From contig CAADRB010000084.1 in assembly GCA_900708905.1 (NCBI GenBank), forward strand, positions 225,997 through 289,996: a stretch of DNA of 64,000 bases, written 5' to 3'. Below, piece by piece: positions 39,128-51,370 of this stretch. The notes under the pieces are model-generated. The model saw only the letters and a list, made by a program, of their open reading frames with translations, was not told the DNA's origin and made no database searches. The stretch comes from Hymenolepis diminuta. Its lineage: Eukaryota > Platyhelminthes > Cestoda > Cyclophyllidea > Hymenolepididae. A program made the translations under genes and the position numbers. Positions within the stretch are counted from its first letter, which is position 1, and every line of letters begins with the position of its first letter.

Positions 39128-39295
39128 CTGCGTGCATCGGTTCTCGTGTGCAATGTTAGAGATCACGAGATCAATGCTCATCGGCGCAGAACCAGTAAGA
39201 GACCAACCCCATTGGTCGATTTCAGTCGATAAGAGCAATAATAGAATGCGCGTCAGTAGCGCAATTGCTGTTGGGCTTGGAAAATTATCTATTCC
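39128..39295 (+). mobile_element. tRNA-headed repeat, head only
   Basis: Contains GCAATGTTAGAGATCACGAG, a mutated B box (AGATCAATGC), CTCATCGGCGCAGAACCAGT and, near 39,271, the TGGGCTTGGAAAATTAT motif found at the end of other heads. The middle is diverged. Confidence 0.5.
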
Positions 39296-41008
39296 CAGTC
39301 TCGCTACAAAAAACTAAAATTTAATTCTAATCTTGCCGAACGAACATCGACACTAAGCTCTACTTGGATAAGACGTATCTCCAACTACGTTGAAATCATT
39401 TCGATTCTTACATCTAATTTCACCCTTCCCCCTGTTCAGATACCTAATTTAGTATGATTATTAACGAAAAGATAAACTATATTATCATTTTCGCACACCT
39501 CAAGCAAATATAAATTGTGAGCCACGTACACCGTAATGTTAGACGAGTCAATTAATTGACTTTGTTTTAATAAATGGTTGTCAATCCTTATCAACAAATT
39601 CATATTTTAACGAACTGGCTGTATGTGGCAAACAGAATTCTTCGAGTTTAAGGTCATTATTTAATGAGAATAACAGTGTACGAAGTATTCCTACCATAAT
39701 ATTTAGCGTTTAAAACCATGTATTTTGTATGTAATTCAGTTACTATATTTGGAGAAAATTTCTTACAAAATTCAATATTCTTAAAGAAAAGGTTATAAAA
39801 CAAAAATTTACATACTGAAGCATTTTAAAATCATTTATTTTTATATGAACATTTCTGTTATTTTTCCCTTAGAGTAGTTGAAATTTTTAACTTTGAGAAA
39901 AGGATTTGTATCCGCTTGTATCCCGTTATCTGATGGTATGCAAGAATCGTTTCAAATGAGCTTTAAACGGCTAAACATTCACGCATATTTGCTAAATAGC
40001 AGTAAATAAAGTGTAAAGGAACGATCTTATTAGAAAGCGTTTTATAAACGCTAGTAAGGAAAAATGAGTTAGTGAAAATGGCAATGAGTTTTAAACTAAA
40101 GTTCTCAGTTTATTGGAGAAAGAAAAGAAAAATACTGCAGAGTAGATAGAAGATATGTGACCAATCAGTTCTTAAATTTGTGTAATTTAAAATACACTAT
40201 ATTTAACGGCTTCAAAATTCAAAATATCAATTTGTTAAATTGTAATTTTTAAAACATTATTAAAATTATTAGATAATTTATACTAAGAGCGTAACTGAAG
40301 GCAAACTTTGCTGATATAAATCCGCTTACGGTATATTTTCAACCTGCCAATTTGAAAACTAGTGTACAGAACGTTCAGAATCTATGGAGATGCCACTAAA
40401 ATGTCGAAATTTCTGAATGATCATCAGGTTTCAAGAGCAAAACATTCCTTCAATTCAGCAACTCCTGCATTGACACCGTTAAATTATTATTTTCGGACAC
40501 ACATCGGTTCTGACTGCTGTCAAACTTTGGCTCGATCTTCTCTATGTTTACTTCTGCTTGCCGTTAGAATGTACTAGGATTTGATCAATCACAATGCTAT
40601 ATCTAGGTGTTCTTGATCACGAAAGGTTATTCTGTTAGATATTTACTTTTGAATGAAATCAAATTCAACAAGATATAATATGAAGAATATCAGGGGTTTT
40701 TTTAATGCTAAAACATTTACTTCTACTAAGTACTTTCACTTTCTCCGTAATTTTGATTCTGCTACCATATTCTAATACAATTACTAAGAATTGCGCAATA
40801 TTCTAGACTATCATAGAAATTTTTCATGACTATAACATAGAATTTTTGTAGATAAAGAAACCGTTATGATCGGTGAATCAAATTTAATTCATACTATCAT
40901 TAAGTGAACACAGTTTACAAAGTTCCTCTATTTTAAAATTCTAACTACCCTTTCGTTGGGATGTAAAAACTCCAAACTGCGAAATATTGTCCCAGATAAT
41001 TTATCTCC
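39296..41008. other. intergenic, nothing recognised
   Basis: No feature that I can support. An open stretch at 40,362-40,577 (plus) is unsupported. Confidence 0.4.
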
Positions 41009-41460
41009 TTAACTGTGAAAGATAAAAATGAAGAACGACCCTCCCTGATTAAAAATTCCGGTCAGTAAGCATTGAACATCAAAAGTAAGTGCTTGCTGCA
41101 ATCCGGGAGTATGAATCGTAAAATTAAAACTTTGGAATATGAACTGCCCATTTCGTAAATATTGCATAACCCGTGATTCAAAATCAAATAGAGTTAGACT
41201 TTTGTACCTTGACATTGTTCTCTGAATCTTTAGGATCCTCTCCGCTATATCATTTGTTGGACTCATTGTTGTTAGATGTTAGCTGCCTCTCACAACTGAG
41301 AATTGGAAGTTTTTTTTGAATTTCTCTGGGTAATAATAATAAGGATTGTTGAATAAATCATGGTCATCAAAAGAAAATGAACAGCTAACTGAAAGGGGTT
41401 ATACGCAGTAAAATCCTAACCTGGCTTCCTCTCTTCTTTGCCCTCATAGTTGTGCTTAAA
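41009..41460 (-). mobile_element. tRNA-headed repeat, body plus traces of head, reverse orientation
   Basis: On the minus strand the body matches the 16.3 kb copy closely at its 3' end (GATGTTCAATGCTTACTGAC, GAATTTTTAATCAGG) and shows AATGTCAAGGTAC, GGGTTATGCAATATTTACG and TTATTATTACCCAGAG. Further 5' (41,400-41,450), TATGAGGGCAAAGAAGAG and GAAGCCAGGTTAGG recall the 3' end of the head. This copy is open for about 85 codons on the minus strand, but the other copies are not open in that frame. Confidence 0.6.
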
Positions 41461-42039
41461 AATTAAAATATACAAGAAATGTCTCATTCCTGCCATTTTG
41501 ACCTTCGTACGTTGCTTTAAACGCATATCCTTTCCAAATCTTATTTAATAGTAATAGTTGAAGGAAGCTGATAGGATTTAATCTGCTTAGTTTTATCATG
41601 AAATACAGAATTACCATAATCATAAATCAAATAGCGGGTATTTACAAAAGCGCATAAAAGTGCAGGTCAAGTCACGTTTGTTTGGATTAGGGTACTTCAA
41701 AAAAGAAACTTGACACAAATAGGGTAAAAACATTCAATTATGCTTGCTCTGTTGCATTTTATTGCAAATTTCTATTATAAATTCAGAAAATCCTCTTAGC
41801 CAAGTAATATTGCATTTAATGGACTTTTCTCGACTACTGTTACTAAGATATATATATGCATACCCTATGCACTTTTAAAAATACAGAAAATGGTTGAAAC
41901 TTGCAATTTCTAGAAACCAAACAGAGAAGCATAATGTTAACGCAAGTTTTATTTACATATTCTTCTTTGACTTCTATCAGCCACTCAATTCGAGTCAGAA
42001 AACAACTGACTGTAAGGTTTCATTAGATCAGGTAATATT
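41461..42039. other. intergenic, nothing recognised
   Basis: No feature that I can support. Confidence 0.4.
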
Positions 42040-42850
42040 TATTCATGTCCTTCATTCCTCGGGCTATTGCTTCATCAGAAAGGAGGATTTGGTGTTGTGG
42101 GGACACTTATTAGCTTACTTTTCAACCACGCTCCTCATCGCTTCACCCCGCTCTTACGTAATAATGCGAAGGATTAAGGTGGGGTGAGTTAGGGTGTGAC
42201 ATAATGATGAAAATTCTTGGCCATCCAATCATAGGTTTTGATAGGTTTGTGGGATGGAGGCGAAATCTTATTGGAAGACATGGGATCTGCATCTACATTG
42301 ACTCTAAGGCCCTGTAAAAAAACTAAGGATTCATGATGTGCCCCTCCTTCACTGCTAACAACACCAAAACTATCAATTTTACCGTAAATTTCGTACGCAT
42401 TTGTAAGAGATGGAACTCTAATGTGATCTGCCCACACATAGCCAGCCATCTATCATTTCTTCCACTGGCTTTTTCAACCTGTTGGAAGCCTTTTCATTCA
42501 GGGAAAAACCAAAAACACTCCTGTTCTTCTGGGTGCTTTAATTTCTTTAAGAGACGTTGTCCAAGAATTAAACGATTCTCATGAGTTTGTTTTGTCTACA
42601 GAGACTGATGACCTCGCCTAAGAACCAAATGATTTGCATTAAAGATCTCCGAAAACACCTGAAAATGTTTGGCAAGATGTCGTGCATCGAATTCCCCACG
42701 ATTTTCGTCCATCATGCCATGTCGTGCACTCTTCTCAGGTGTTCTGAGAGAGTGGGTGAACAAAGCGCTGATGATGCCCCTGTGTCCTCTACCTCGTGGC
42801 GGCCAATTCATTCGCGCTGTTTTCATTCAGTAGCTCCTTTCTAACTTTGT
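42040..42850 (-). pseudogene. GC-richer coding-like island, probably a decayed gene
   Basis: Base composition changes from A+T-rich to nearly balanced over about 800 bases, and open frames appear on both strands. The minus strand is more protein-like: 42,826-42,596 reads MNWPPRGRGHRGIISAL...HGMMDENRGEFDARHL, an intermediate frame gives KKLKHPEEQECFWFFPE, and 42,449-42,189 reads YVWADHIRVPSLTNAYEIYG to a stop. These lie in different frames with stops between them and no clear introns, so a frameshifted pseudogene is the simplest reading. I do not recognise the family. The plus-strand frames look like shadows. Confidence 0.35.
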
Positions 42851-45800
42851 AGAATACGGATGTGCCGATTTTCTGTTTTACAATTTCTAAATTCCTCTTT
42901 TTCGCATTTAGAGACACTATTACAGCGTGTCTTTCATTTCATTATTAATAGTAATATCTGCAACGAGAACTTCTTACATAAAACATGTATTAACTATTAT
43001 CAGTTTAGTTTAAATTACAAAAAATATAAATGCTCCCCAATATCTGCATATGCTATTGTTTGAATCGTTTGTATTACTCTCAAGTGTTGGTCCAGGAATA
43101 TTCTATTTTAAGCATTACATTTTGTTGCTACATGAATTGTCATTGTCATTTATTGTCATTAATATTCATTTAAAGAATGTATTCATGGATATATCCGCCC
43201 TAGAATTTTGTATTTGGTATCACTATTTTAAATATTGCTTTTATTAAATATTTTTAATTGATCTGAATCAAAATATTATATGGCCATTGGTTAATCAAAA
43301 GGGTTCATACCAAATTAATCACTTAAGTCCTGCAATTTTAAAAATCCTTTGACTAGTAATTTTTCCATATTGGCTCTAGTTTACAATATGTATCGATAAT
43401 TCAATTTACCCAAAGATCATATCAAGGTTACAGATTGGACAATAGGATATCAAACTATCAAATTCTGGTATATTTAAGTAAGACCTTGACGAGATTTTTT
43501 GATTATCTTTTTTTATTTTGGCATTCTTTTACATCTTTAAATCAAAATTTTTACTTTTGATGACTATAATCAGGAAGCATTCTCACTTAGTTTGCTTGAG
43601 CAGGCTTAAATTGGAAATACTCCTCTGAAAGCACACATCCAATATCGCAAAAAGTTAGAAAAGCTAGTATGACAAATTTTCTCTTTACAGACTTGTTGTA
43701 GCAGACATGAAGATTTCTAAGTTTGCAAAACAATAGTTTTAACCCCCACCATTATTGACAATTTTGTAAGTAGTTGGTTTACGACATCATTAGCGAATTT
43801 TAAAATACCCAAGCACCCTGCCTCATAGAACTACCCGGTCTCTCTTTGCGTTGAGCACCAACTGACTGATGTCTCTGTTTTTACTGTCAATTATATATCA
43901 ACAAACAAGGGACCCGAAATTCGCACCGTTTGTTTCCCATTTTGTCTGTTCCTCACAATCCGGGTTATCACTATCAGTAATCGCATCTTTCTTTTCCCTA
44001 CCAAATCCTCTTTTCATTCCCTTATTTTCTAACTTTGATAAAATTACTAATTTCATTTGGGGATTTCTAAGCCTAATTTTTACCTGCTTTCTAAACAACT
44101 TTATTACCGAGATTAGTGCTAATTTAAATCCTATTCGTTGAGGACATTGGCATTTTAGTGATCCATTTACCAATAACCCAAACAAAGTAATTGAAATAAC
44201 GAAGAAGAACAGGAATATTTTAGTTTAAAGCTACCTATCAGAAGACATTTTTCTTTTATCATTTATTTATTACAAAGTAAATTAACCTAACAGAATGCTC
44301 AGCTACAGTTAAGTAAATAATAATTCGATAATAAATATAACTCTTATTATTCAGACCAGTTCACTACTTTTGGATGTTCATATTAGGAGTGACAATCGGG
44401 TTTGCGCATTTTGTTTTAATTATTTTAATTCAAACAGAATATCTAAAATATATGATAGGTAAAACGGTCTTTTTTCAAAATTTCGCTGATTTATTTATAA
44501 TTTTGATAGCACTAGATAAAGGCCCAAAAAACGCGCATGCATCCATTATCAGCGAACCATTATCCCTCCGAAATACTCTGCCATCTATTTTGTTCCTGTA
44601 CGTAATAAAACGGGCGAAATATTTTAGTATTTTAAAATAATTGCTAACTGTCATGGAAATTAGCACATGGAAATTAATCAACAGTAAATTCGTGTTTATT
44701 TGAATAACTTCCATTGTTGTAATGCCATTCCTTATCTTTATTTGTCCGGTTTTACTCTGCTGAATTGACGATCTTTTCTTGAATTATTTACTTCTCATTT
44801 AATCGCGTTTTATCTCAAGACTAAAAGAATTTAGTGCGACGGTGACACTTTGTTGCCATCTGGGATACCTGCTACGCACTGTTTGGTACTGCCAAGTTTT
44901 ATGCCATTTCCTTTTTTTCAACGGGTCAGAATTTAAAAAAATAAAAATTTTTTTCCAGATAAATTGGAGACTTTTGTTATAATTAAACTGAGCGTATAAA
45001 ATTTGTTCAAACTATAAGAACAACAAATAGTTTTCCTTAAGTTCTGATTGTAAGTCACAAAGGTTCAATTACTTTTTAGAAAAAATGCATTAAATGCAAT
45101 AACCAAAAGCAGAGTTTTACGAAAAGCAGCTATTTTAATATTCAAAAGATCTAAGATTTTTCTTTACTGGAAATCAGTTTAAAATTTAAAATGTATTTTT
45201 ATTCATTAACCACTGATGGCAGCAAGAATTAAATATATTTCTAATGGTGATTCAATAAAATGTGGAGAACAGTAAAGGAAATGGGATCGAGTAAAAATGG
45301 AATATTTAATTGCATCATTAAAAGAGTTTTATAAGTTTTGATTCGCTACTTGAGGTATTTAAGTATATTTAAAAGCCACAGAAGTAACTGTGAAGAGGGT
45401 ATGGAAACATCTGCTCAGGGAATATGAAAACGAAAGGGCTGTAGGGAAACAAAAGTAGTCACCTGAGATCGTCATAAGTTTGATTTGTGCATATAAAATT
45501 CATTTGGAGATATCTAAATGGATATCTTCGTATTGATACAAAAAAATGTCTCTACATAGGTTGAATCAAATGGTCTTTCTTCTTTCAGAATTCTATGTGT
45601 ATGCAAATTATTATTTGCAAAGTATGAAAAAATACTACAAGAATTTTTCCCATTCGGCATTCCGCCTTTACGGGAATACCTTACTCTACACACCCGTTTC
45701 GTGACGAAAAAACATTCGCCAACTAAAAATTTAATCGCACTGAAAGGCATCCTTAACCTCACTATGATGAAGGTAAATAATTTCTCTAAAGCAATCAAGT

Positions 45801-48800
45801 ACTCTTTTAATATGACAGAGAACGGTTAAAATGAATACTTTTTAATAAGTCTTTTATTAATATACTGCAGACTGACTTATAAATGGAACAAATATAAATA
45901 AAATTCTGCAATTAATAATATGAATCTCACCTTGAATATAACCTTTGCTGATGGCGTTAAAACATCTTAATGTAGGGAGGGGAAAGAATACCTTGTCTTT
46001 ATTTCGACTACACTCTGCATTAGAAACAACAAATGAGGTTAATACACCAAATCGGGCAAGGCATCTGTTTCATCTGGTTAATAAGCAGACTTGTCTTTTC
46101 CTATAAAGTGTGGATTTAGAACATTTACAAAGGTATATTTATTGAAATATTTCAATTTATAACAGAATAAATGGTCGGAAATTTCAGTTGAATCGAAAAC
46201 AGGCCAGCGTTGTGCCCGAAAAAGGAATTAGCGTTTTGAATTAACTCATTTTTATCGCAGTGCAAATTTTTCGATTTCAGATTTTGTAGATAGTGAAATG
46301 ATTGGAACTATAATTAGTGAAAAAAATCAAATTATTCTAAAATAAAAAAAATAATTAAAGGAGAAGTAGAATTTTCTTAAAATTCGTATTGACCATGTTC
46401 AAACCTGATTCACCTTTATTATGCCGTAAAATGACGTCGGTTTAACATCTATATCTATTAATACGTTCAAGGTGATTTTTTTCTATTTATAGAAAGTTAC
46501 AAAAAAGACAGCAGATAAAAGTAATTTTTCATTTGCGCCAGTCTGCAGAATAAAAATTAGGAGGAAAAACCTCCAAATTGAAATTGGATTTGTCCTTGAA
46601 TTCAAAAAACAGAGTGGTAGTGAGAGAGAACAAGAGTGCAGCGTGAAAACTGTAAATTGAAATTCATTACATGTCCAGATGGCCAAAAGCAGATAAACAT
46701 CTTTTCTGCAAACGTCTGATCCAGCTGCCCTAAAGTACATGCAAATTTGTCTGAATTTGGGGAACTCCAAAATTCCATCTTTGCATTCGCTTATTTAAAA
46801 GTAGAACGTTATATTAGGACTGAATAAAAATAATTTATAATATATGATTAAAAGTAATTTATTCGCTTACAATTTTTAAATGGCAAAGAAAAGTATGAGT
46901 GCTTGCGGTTTTGAGATTAGAAAATATGACTAAACGGTTTCTAAGTACCCTTTATTTTAATTATATAATCACTCTGTTTTAGCAGCCACACAGTTGAGAC
47001 CATAGAGCACAACTGATGCAGAACATCCGTAGCATAGAATAAAGCATGATTAATCAGAAAAGCAGATCACGATTTACCAAACCAGAAACAGATTTTGCTA
47101 TCTAAGCGTTATGAAGTTGAATCGATCTTTTTCAGAGCACTAAGAAGGAGCTTGCAAGCTTCGTTTCTCATGCCCCGGATTATCAATCGTTGGATTTCCA
47201 AACCCAGGCTTGAATATGTAAGATCGTCTGTGAAGAACCCATCACTGAAATTACTGACTGACAGAGCAGACAATAATTTATAACATGTCCAATCTTATAT
47301 AGGTAGATTTGTTTTCTTAATTATAAACCCTTCCCTTTCTTGAGTAGCTTTAGCTTTATACAGAGAAAATGAAGAGTAAAATTAATTGAGCTAGCATTAA
47401 ATATATTCAATTAAAATTTTTGATGGAACGTTATACAAGTGAAACATAATGTATAGAGTTCAGTCTAATGAAATTTGCAAAGTAGATAAACTTATCGAAA
47501 TGACATTCTCAATGACTTAATTAAATAAACAGAACAGTGATCTCTGAACATCACAGGTATGAAGGTATGGATCAAAACATAAAAATCAAACTTTGAAACA
47601 TTGGGACCTGATAAAGTGAACTTTGTATCTTCTGAGTGAATGGACAAATCAATGCATCTCAAATTCAACTATGTTAAGATTCCAGATACTCGTGCTTTAT
47701 TATGTTCTTACACTCGACTCACCCGTCTAAGCACTTATTGGACTAATGTGTGAATCCATTTTTTTCCCAGAATTATAACTTGTTAAGCTTTTTTTTGAGC
47801 TTCTATATAGATTGGCAATATTCACATAATAACCTCTAAATAATGCATTCTGATTATGCTTTGCTATCCTAATTTTAGCTATTCCGAATGTTGCTAAAAA
47901 AGAAAACTTTTGATAATTAAGTTTTTTAGCAAATCAAAAAGTTAATACAATTAACTATTGGTCAAGATTGATTGAAACTCTCATATTTTAGCTGAAGGGT
48001 TTTGTCCTTAGCGGCTGCCGAAGGAATATAATAAAAAGAAGATTTGATTAAATATTTAAGCCTCTTGGGCATCGCTTTGTTATGTTTTAAAATAAGTCGA
48101 AATGGAAGTCTGAAATTTCTTTGTAAATAACGCACCTTATTTCACTGAAATAGAAACTGAGTTCGAAATTTCGCACGTTTTAAAATAAGGCGAAATAATT
48201 TACGAGTGTACAAAGTACACAATTAATTATAAATGTAAGAGAGTTTTGCTCAATAATTATTAAAGGCAAACAAATGACCAAATCATATTTTCTTGTTGAA
48301 TAACACGCTTTGTGAGAAATTCGTGACATCTTTGCAAAATAATTAGTCCATAGAATTTGTCTGCTTTAAAAATTTAATTCTATAAAAAATATAACGATGA
48401 TACTGCGATAAATATGCAAGGCTGTCTAACACTTTTGCGGTTAAGTGCACATATTCAAAGCATTAGAAATAATATTTCGTTATAAATTTGACGTGTACGC
48501 AAATAATTCCAGTTAGATCACTAAAATACTTAAAACGAAAGTGTTTTGTGCTGTCTGTCACTATCAAATTTGAATTGTATTAGTGTGGCAGTGTTCCTCA
48601 CTCTCTGAGGACTCAGTTGTTAAATATGTTTGTACACTTGTTCTATTGATAGTTAATGGGAAATAATTATTAAACAGAAACTTTACGCTCCACAAAACTT
48701 GTTTTTAAGAGATGTTTAAAAAATTCCATTAGTAATGCACATGTGATTGTAGGCAATAGCTCTTAACTTTTGGAAATCATGCTTTTGAGTATTATTTAAA

Positions 48801-50360
48801 TTTCTACAGAGTCATTTATTCCCTAGACGAAATATGGAAGGAAACGGCGCATTCGTTCAAATAAATAAGTCATGCCTTACTTTACTTGCTTTCCGGCAAG
48901 GATTAGCCACGCCGGGTTTACTACATGCACACCTGGATCACCTGATAGGGATACTATTGCTGAAGTTACCTTATATTTTACTTTTCTAAGTTCGCATTTA
49001 TCCTTGTCATTGGTACAAACATTTGAAGGTAAGAGGTAAAACGTGAATAAAGCATGAATAAAATGGTCACGGGGTTCTCTTTTGGTTTATTCTCTCTTTG
49101 CATTCAATGTTCATACAGCAAAAATTAACTCGGAAGGTCAATTTTTTCCCCTTGATGGCACAGTTTAACTTAACTAAAGTGGCCAATGAAACATCACTTT
49201 TTTTTAAAATAGCACATGAAATGTTAGCTTCAATGAGTTTCCCAACAAATCCTCTTCGCAAACACTAGTTTGACGCAATATCAATTAATAATTGAAAATG
49301 ATGTTGAACGAATATCAAATCGAAAATGAGTATAAATTTAATCAGTGTATCATCTTATAAACGACAATTAATGTTCGTCAAATGTATTATTATTATTACC
49401 GCATTAACGGTGACCTCAAAACAACACTTTTCCGTCTTCATTCAACTCTAGCCAATTTAATGGATCTATTAGTTGACCTAAATCAAACCCCGTTTTTGTC
49501 GACTATCCCCAGCATTAATTATTACCTTTTCTTCAAGAAGACGAAGTAACAATATAGTTAAATAAGCTATTAAGCGGAGTCGAATTAAAAATGCATTGAG
49601 TTGTCAACATCTTTATAAGGTATGCATTCCAATGCGCAATGCCCAAATTTCATATAATATATATCTTGCTCTAAAGCTGAGTCCATGTCTTGAAACAAAA
49701 AATATGTTACGGTATGAATTCATGTCATTTCAATTTATTTATATCTCTTTACGTTAGAAAGATGAGAAGGGGCTAGGACATTCTACAGTAAAACAACCCG
49801 CTACTTCCAATCAGTTTGCTTTTTGCTTTTGCGAAGAACCAAAATAAGTTACTGAGTTACTGACTGTGCTTAGCAAATAAGCTCAATATCATAAATGAAG
49901 TAAAATAATAAATAGCGATGTAATTAGATAAGAGACGTAGCTGCCAATTTTCTAAGCGATATCACTATTTATTGACAAATGGGAATGCACGTAAACACGT
50001 TTAAATATAAAGGTAATGTCTTAAGTGATTTATATATATTCAGCCTAAACATATTTTTTTGAGTTTTCCGCAATATTTATTTTAATAAATTGGGACATGC
50101 CAGGATGTGATGAATTTATAGCATTAATTTACACAAAAAGTTAAGAAGATGAATATATTGGTTACCAAAACCGATAATTTATGGTTTTATTTTCACGCTT
50201 AAATGAATTATTTCATAACAATTTTGTTATCATATTACATCACATCATATTATAGGCCTGTTTTATTAGTTTTCACTTAGATTAAAATGCTTTAGTTTCT
50301 ACTCTAAATAAATTTAAACTAACATATGTACATATATATTCTCGAAGAGGAGAAAACGAT
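42851..50360. other. gene-poor A+T-rich stretch
   Basis: No assignable gene. The most coding-like spot is 47,095-47,285, which is open for about 60 codons on both strands (see findings). Overlapping open stretches at 43.9-44.2 and 44.4-44.7 kb have no splice or family support. Confidence 0.35.
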
Positions 50361-50484
50361 AACGTTGATTGGTTATTTCTACGCAACGCATTAAGTAACA
50401 CTGATTGGTTTTACCTTCACCCAATCATATTTTTTCGCATACCCAAGAAAGTAAATAAAAGCCTTTCATATATGTACTCTGAAA
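50361..50484 (+). promoter_or_regulatory. CCAAT-cluster promoter candidate for the receptor gene
   Basis: Three CCAAT-type boxes lie within 60 bases: GATTGGTT at 50,367 and again at 50,403, and CCAATCA on the opposite orientation at 50,421-50,427. A TATA-like TAAATAAAA follows at 50,452-50,460. This arrangement would place a start site at about 50,485-50,490, just before the proposed non-coding exon. The motif spacing is typical of animal promoters. The link to the receptor is inferred from position. Confidence 0.4.
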
Positions 50485-50534
50485 AATTTGTTCGAAAATT
50501 TACGATATGAAAATTAGTATTAATTGAAAATCAG
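50485..50534 (+). other. possible non-coding first exon of the receptor gene
   Basis: A consensus donor (AAATCAG followed by GTAAGAAT) ends this stretch at 50,534. It would splice over 818 bases to a strong acceptor (TTTTTTTTGTTCAG, ending at 51,352), 18 bases before the receptor ATG. A tiny upstream open frame (ATG at 50,507, six codons, then TGA) lies inside, so the exon cannot extend the receptor from that ATG. The exact 5' end is unknown. Confidence 0.35.
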
Positions 50535-51370
50535 GTAAGAATATTTCAATCATACCGTCAAACGCAATTAATTTTACTCTTATTATATTATTTCAAAACC
50601 CTCAGATATTAAATGCCATTTCAAAATGTTTGATTAATTGATTTGTAGACAACAAGAAAATACAATAAATAATAAATTTTATGTCAGTGTACCTCTAATC
50701 GTTCAAACCTAATTTATTAAGTTAATCCGGTTTTCGTAAATGACTTTGAGACCAATTTATTAAAAGTTCATAGGCAAATAATTTGAGAAATAAATACTTA
50801 ATCTTAAATAAACTTCCAGATTTCTTTTGGTTCATTTTATTTTTTCACAATTTATTGCCACTTTTCAATGTAAAATGCTATATAATGGGTCTTTTGTTTT
50901 GTTTCATAAATATTTATTCTCCCTAAGGGTGGTATTTTTCTATAAAAATAAGTCAACAGTCGGTTCATTTTGTTTTAGCGTTAATTGAAACTTACTATTT
51001 TATTTAAATTAACCTTTTGCCCTAATTGCAAATTTACCATTTTTTCAAAATTTTCAGTTTTAGGTTTAATAATAAAGTCCGCCTTTCGATATTTTTCGTT
51101 TCGATGTATTTTACCAGTTATTACTTTATCTGGTAGATTTTAAGGATTCTGAACTGCAGAATTATTTTATGTAAGGCTTATAGACCAAGATTCTAAGTTT
51201 TATAAAAGTTTTGGAAAAAATATGTTTATTGATTTCAGCAATTAATAAAAATATTTGAAACACATCATCAAATCATTAGCACACTGTTTTTCCCGTATTT
51301 TTCATTTTATCTTAGTGTTGGCACCATTCAAAATATTATTTTTTTTGTTCAGAATCACGATAAATTCAAA

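Noticed and set aside
43869..44185. Overlapping open frames on both strands near 43.9-44.2 kb
   Set aside because: Both are open over the same bases without splice sites or family resemblance. I cannot decide between chance and a remnant.
44374..44714. Overlapping open frames on both strands near 44.4-44.7 kb
   Set aside because: Same reasons as for 43.9-44.2 kb; A+T-rich and unsupported.
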